The notes beneath the pieces are model-generated. The model had not been told where the DNA came from, did no database searches, and saw nothing but the letters and a program-made list of their open reading frames with translations. A stretch of 20,527 nt of DNA, taken from positions 1 through 20,527 of the forward strand of contig CALGGM010000224.1 of NCBI GenBank assembly GCA_937915925.1. The letters are read 5' to 3'. Below, one piece after another: positions 18,703 to 20,527 of the stretch (its first letter is position 1; each line of letters opens with the position of its first letter). The translations under genes and the position numbers were made by a program. Source of the stretch: an uncultured Clostridia bacterium (lineage in GTDB: Bacteria > Bacillota > Clostridia > Christensenellales > CAG-138).

Positions 18703-20527
18703 ATGAACGAATCAAAGCAGGACGAACAAGTCTGCACCTGTGAACACGAACACGAGCATGAACACCATCATGAGCATGACGGCTGCTGCTCACACGAGCA
18801 CGAACACGATCACCACGAGCACCATCACGATCACGACGACTGCGGCTGCGGACACGAGCACGGACATCACCACGATCACGACGGCTGCGGCTGCGGGCAT
18901 GAGCACGGACATCACCACGATCATGACGGCTGCGGCTGCGGCCACGAGCACGGCGGGCATGAGGAGGGCGAAAACCGCACGATGCTGATCCGCCTGATCG
19001 TTTCGGGCGTGCTCTTTGTCGGAGGCATGGTCGCGCACTTTTTGAAGGCGCCCGTATATGTGGAGCTTCCGATCTTCCTTGCGTGCTATCTGGTGATCGC
19101 GTACGACGTCATTCTAAATGCCGTGAAGGGGCTTCGGCACGGCATGGTCTTCGGCGAAGCGTTTTTGATGACGGTCTCCTCGATCGGCGCGTTCGCGCTC
19201 GGCGAATACCCCGAGGGCGCGGCGGTCATGCTGTTGTATCAGCTCGGCGAGTTTCTTACGGACCTTGCGCTCGATCGCTCGCAGGATTCGATCCGCGCGA
19301 TCCTCGACATCCGTCCCGACACGGCGAACGTGCTGCGCGGCGGCGAAACGCTTTCCGTCTCCCCCGCCTCCGTCGAGATCGGCGAGACGATCCTGGTGCG
19401 ACCCGGCGAGCGCGTGCCGCTGGACGGCGTTGTCCTGTCCGGCAGCGCTTCGCTTGACACCCGCGCGCTGACCGGCGAGTCGGTCCCGCGCGCCGCGCAT
19501 GAGGGCGACACGGTGCTTTCCGGCTGCATCGCCTTGGACGGTGCTCTGACGGTGCGCGTCGAAAAGAGCTTCGGCGAATCGACCGCGTCCAAGATCATCC
19601 GTCTCGTGGAGGAAGCGAGCGACCGCAAGACGCCTGCCGAGCGGTTCATCACAAAGTTTGCGCGTTACTATACGCCCACCGTCGTCATTGCGGCGGTGCT
19701 GTTGGCGGTCGTACCCTCGCTGATCACCGGCGAATGGGCGGTCTGGATTCACCGGGCATTAACGTTTCTTGTCATCTCCTGCCCCTGCGCGCTCGTGATC
19801 TCGATCCCGCTTGCGGTGTTCGGCGGACTCGGCGCGGCGTCGAGAGCCGGCGTTCTCATCAAGGGCGGAAACTTTTTGGAAGCGCTGAATAAAGCGCACA
19901 CGGTCGTGTACGACAAGACCGGCACGCTGACCGAGGGGAGCTTCAAGGTGCGCGAGGTGCGTCCCGCAAACGGGTTCGACCGCGACACGCTGTTGCGCCT
20001 TGCGGCGGGCGCGGAGTCGCTTTCCACGCACCCGATCGCGGTTTCGATCCGTGAGGCGTTCGACGGCGCGATCCCGTCCGACGTCACGGACTGCCGTGAA
20101 ACGGCGGGCGAAGGCATTCATGCCGCCGTCGAGGGACACAGCGTCGCGATCGGCAATGCGAAGCTGATGCGTTCTTTGAACCTGTCCGTGTCCGAGCCCG
20201 AAGCGGTCGGCACGCAGGTGTTTGCGGCGATCGACGGCGCATACGCGGGCTGCATCGTGATCTCCGACGCGCTGAAATCCGACAGTCTCAAGACGGTCGG
20301 CGCGCTGAAATCGCTCGGCGTCGAGCGGCAGATCATGCTGACCGGCGACGCGAAGGCTGCCGCGGACGCGATCGCGGGCGAGCTTCATCTTGACGGCGTG
20401 CAGTCCGAGCTGCTGCCCGATCAGAAGCTTGCGGCGGTCGAACAGCTTTACGAGACGCTTCCGAAGGGCAGAACGCTGCTGTTCGTGGGCGACGGCATCA
20501 ACGACGCGCCGGTGCTGGCGCGCGCGG
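18703..20527 (+). CDS. cadA: Zn/Cd/Pb-exporting P1B-type ATPase, 3' end cut by window edge
   Basis: This inner-membrane pump uses ATP to export soft divalent metals. The first 608 residues are visible. Instead of a ferredoxin-like GMTCxxC domain, the N-terminus (residues 11-90) is a His/Cys/Asp/Glu-rich tail with repeats of CGCGHEHGHHHDHDG. Membrane helices follow, with the actuator motif TGES at 257-260, the transport-site CPC at 360-362 (SCPCAL, typical of Zn/Cd/Pb pumps), the phosphorylated Asp404 in DKTGT, the SERCA-like HP motif at 443-444 and GDGIND from 596. The ATG at 18703-18705 follows AGGAGGG. It is paired with cadC. The last membrane helices, holding the further metal-site residues, lie outside the window. 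Confidence 0.95.
   Translation, partial: MNESKQDEQVCTCEHEHEHEHHHEHDGCCSHEHEHDHHEHHHDHDDCGCGHEHGHHHDHDGCGCGHEHGHHHDHDGCGCGHEHGGHEEGENRTMLIRLIVSGVLFVGGMVAHFLKAPVYVELPIFLACYLVIAYDVILNAVKGLRHGMVFGEAFLMTVSSIGAFALGEYPEGAAVMLLYQLGEFLTDLALDRSQDSIRAILDIRPDTANVLRGGETLSVSPASVEIGETILVRPGERVPLDGVVLSGSASLDTRALTGESVPRAAHEGDTVLSGCIALDGALTVRVEKSFGESTASKIIRLVEEASDRKTPAERFITKFARYYTPTVVIAAVLLAVVPSLITGEWAVWIHRALTFLVISCPCALVISIPLAVFGGLGAASRAGVLIKGGNFLEALNKAHTVVYDKTGTLTEGSFKVREVRPANGFDRDTLLRLAAGAESLSTHPIAVSIREAFDGAIPSDVTDCRETAGEGIHAAVEGHSVAIGNAKLMRSLNLSVSEPEAVGTQVFAAIDGAYAGCIVISDALKSDSLKTVGALKSLGVERQIMLTGDAKAAADAIAGELHLDGVQSELLPDQKLAAVEQLYETLPKGRTLLFVGDGINDAPVLARA
18841..18957 (+). repeat. 45-bp in-frame tandem repeat coding for the His/Cys metal-binding tail of CadA
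   Basis: Two full 45-bp units (18841-18885, 18886-18930) and a partial third (18931-18957) encode CGCGHEHGHHHDHDG at residues 47-61 and 62-76, and a partial copy at 77-85. The copies differ at few bases, so expansion is recent. Confidence 0.9.

Noticed and set aside
18790..19038. Val/Met-rich minus-strand frame opposite the CadA N-terminus
   Set aside because: It is the mirror of His codons (CAC/CAT read as GTG/ATG) and is a composition artefact.

Overview
The window looks like chromosomal DNA from a GC-rich, anaerobic, low-complexity-repeat-bearing member of the Clostridia (Firmicutes). The reasons are strong GGAGG-type ribosome binding sites before nearly every gene, clear TTGACA/TATAAT-type promoters, a crotonyl-CoA/butyryl-CoA pathway cluster, oxygen-sensitive two-subunit class I fumarase genes, citrate-lyase-type genes and a CadC/CadA-type metal efflux pair. 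The species cannot be named from the sequence. No rRNA, tRNA, phage, IS transposase or CRISPR was recognised.

Left part (1-2900, minus strand): crt, hbd and the 5' part of bcd, transcribed leftwards from a promoter at about 2775-2803. They convert acetoacetyl-CoA-derived 3-hydroxybutyryl-CoA to crotonyl-CoA and on to butyryl-CoA. A 438-base gap between crt and hbd is filled with palindromic repeats. A divergent EamA exporter (2901-3800) follows and ends inside an array of short hairpins joined by a constant CGATAT linker.

Middle-left (4016-7750, minus strand): an operon of DUF4160, DUF2442 and an SdpI-family membrane protein; a two-helix membrane protein of unknown role; and a two-gene operon of a P-loop protein carrying an alanyl-tRNA-synthetase editing-like domain followed by an aldo/keto reductase.

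Middle (8017-11975, plus strand): citE-citF-fumA-fumB, probably one transcript. It encodes a citrate-lyase-type CoA transferase and lyase plus a class I Fe-S hydro-lyase. No acyl-carrier subunit gene (citD) is present here. The set could run citrate to oxaloacetate with a fumarase, or mesaconate through citramalate to pyruvate and acetate.

Right (12179-18200, minus strand): a FecCD/BtuCD-type metal-chelate importer whose three genes overlap by ATGA; a small secreted protein of lower GC with a near-consensus promoter preceded by three 13-bp direct repeats; and an operon of a threonine-aldolase-family enzyme and a DUF4097 beta-repeat lipoprotein. At the right edge on the plus strand lie a CadC-like ArsR repressor with two look-alike operators, and a Zn/Cd/Pb P1B-ATPase with a His/Cys-repeat N-terminus, cut by the window end.

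Intergenic regions carry at least four families of small palindromic repeats, which are the most unusual structural aspect of the window.
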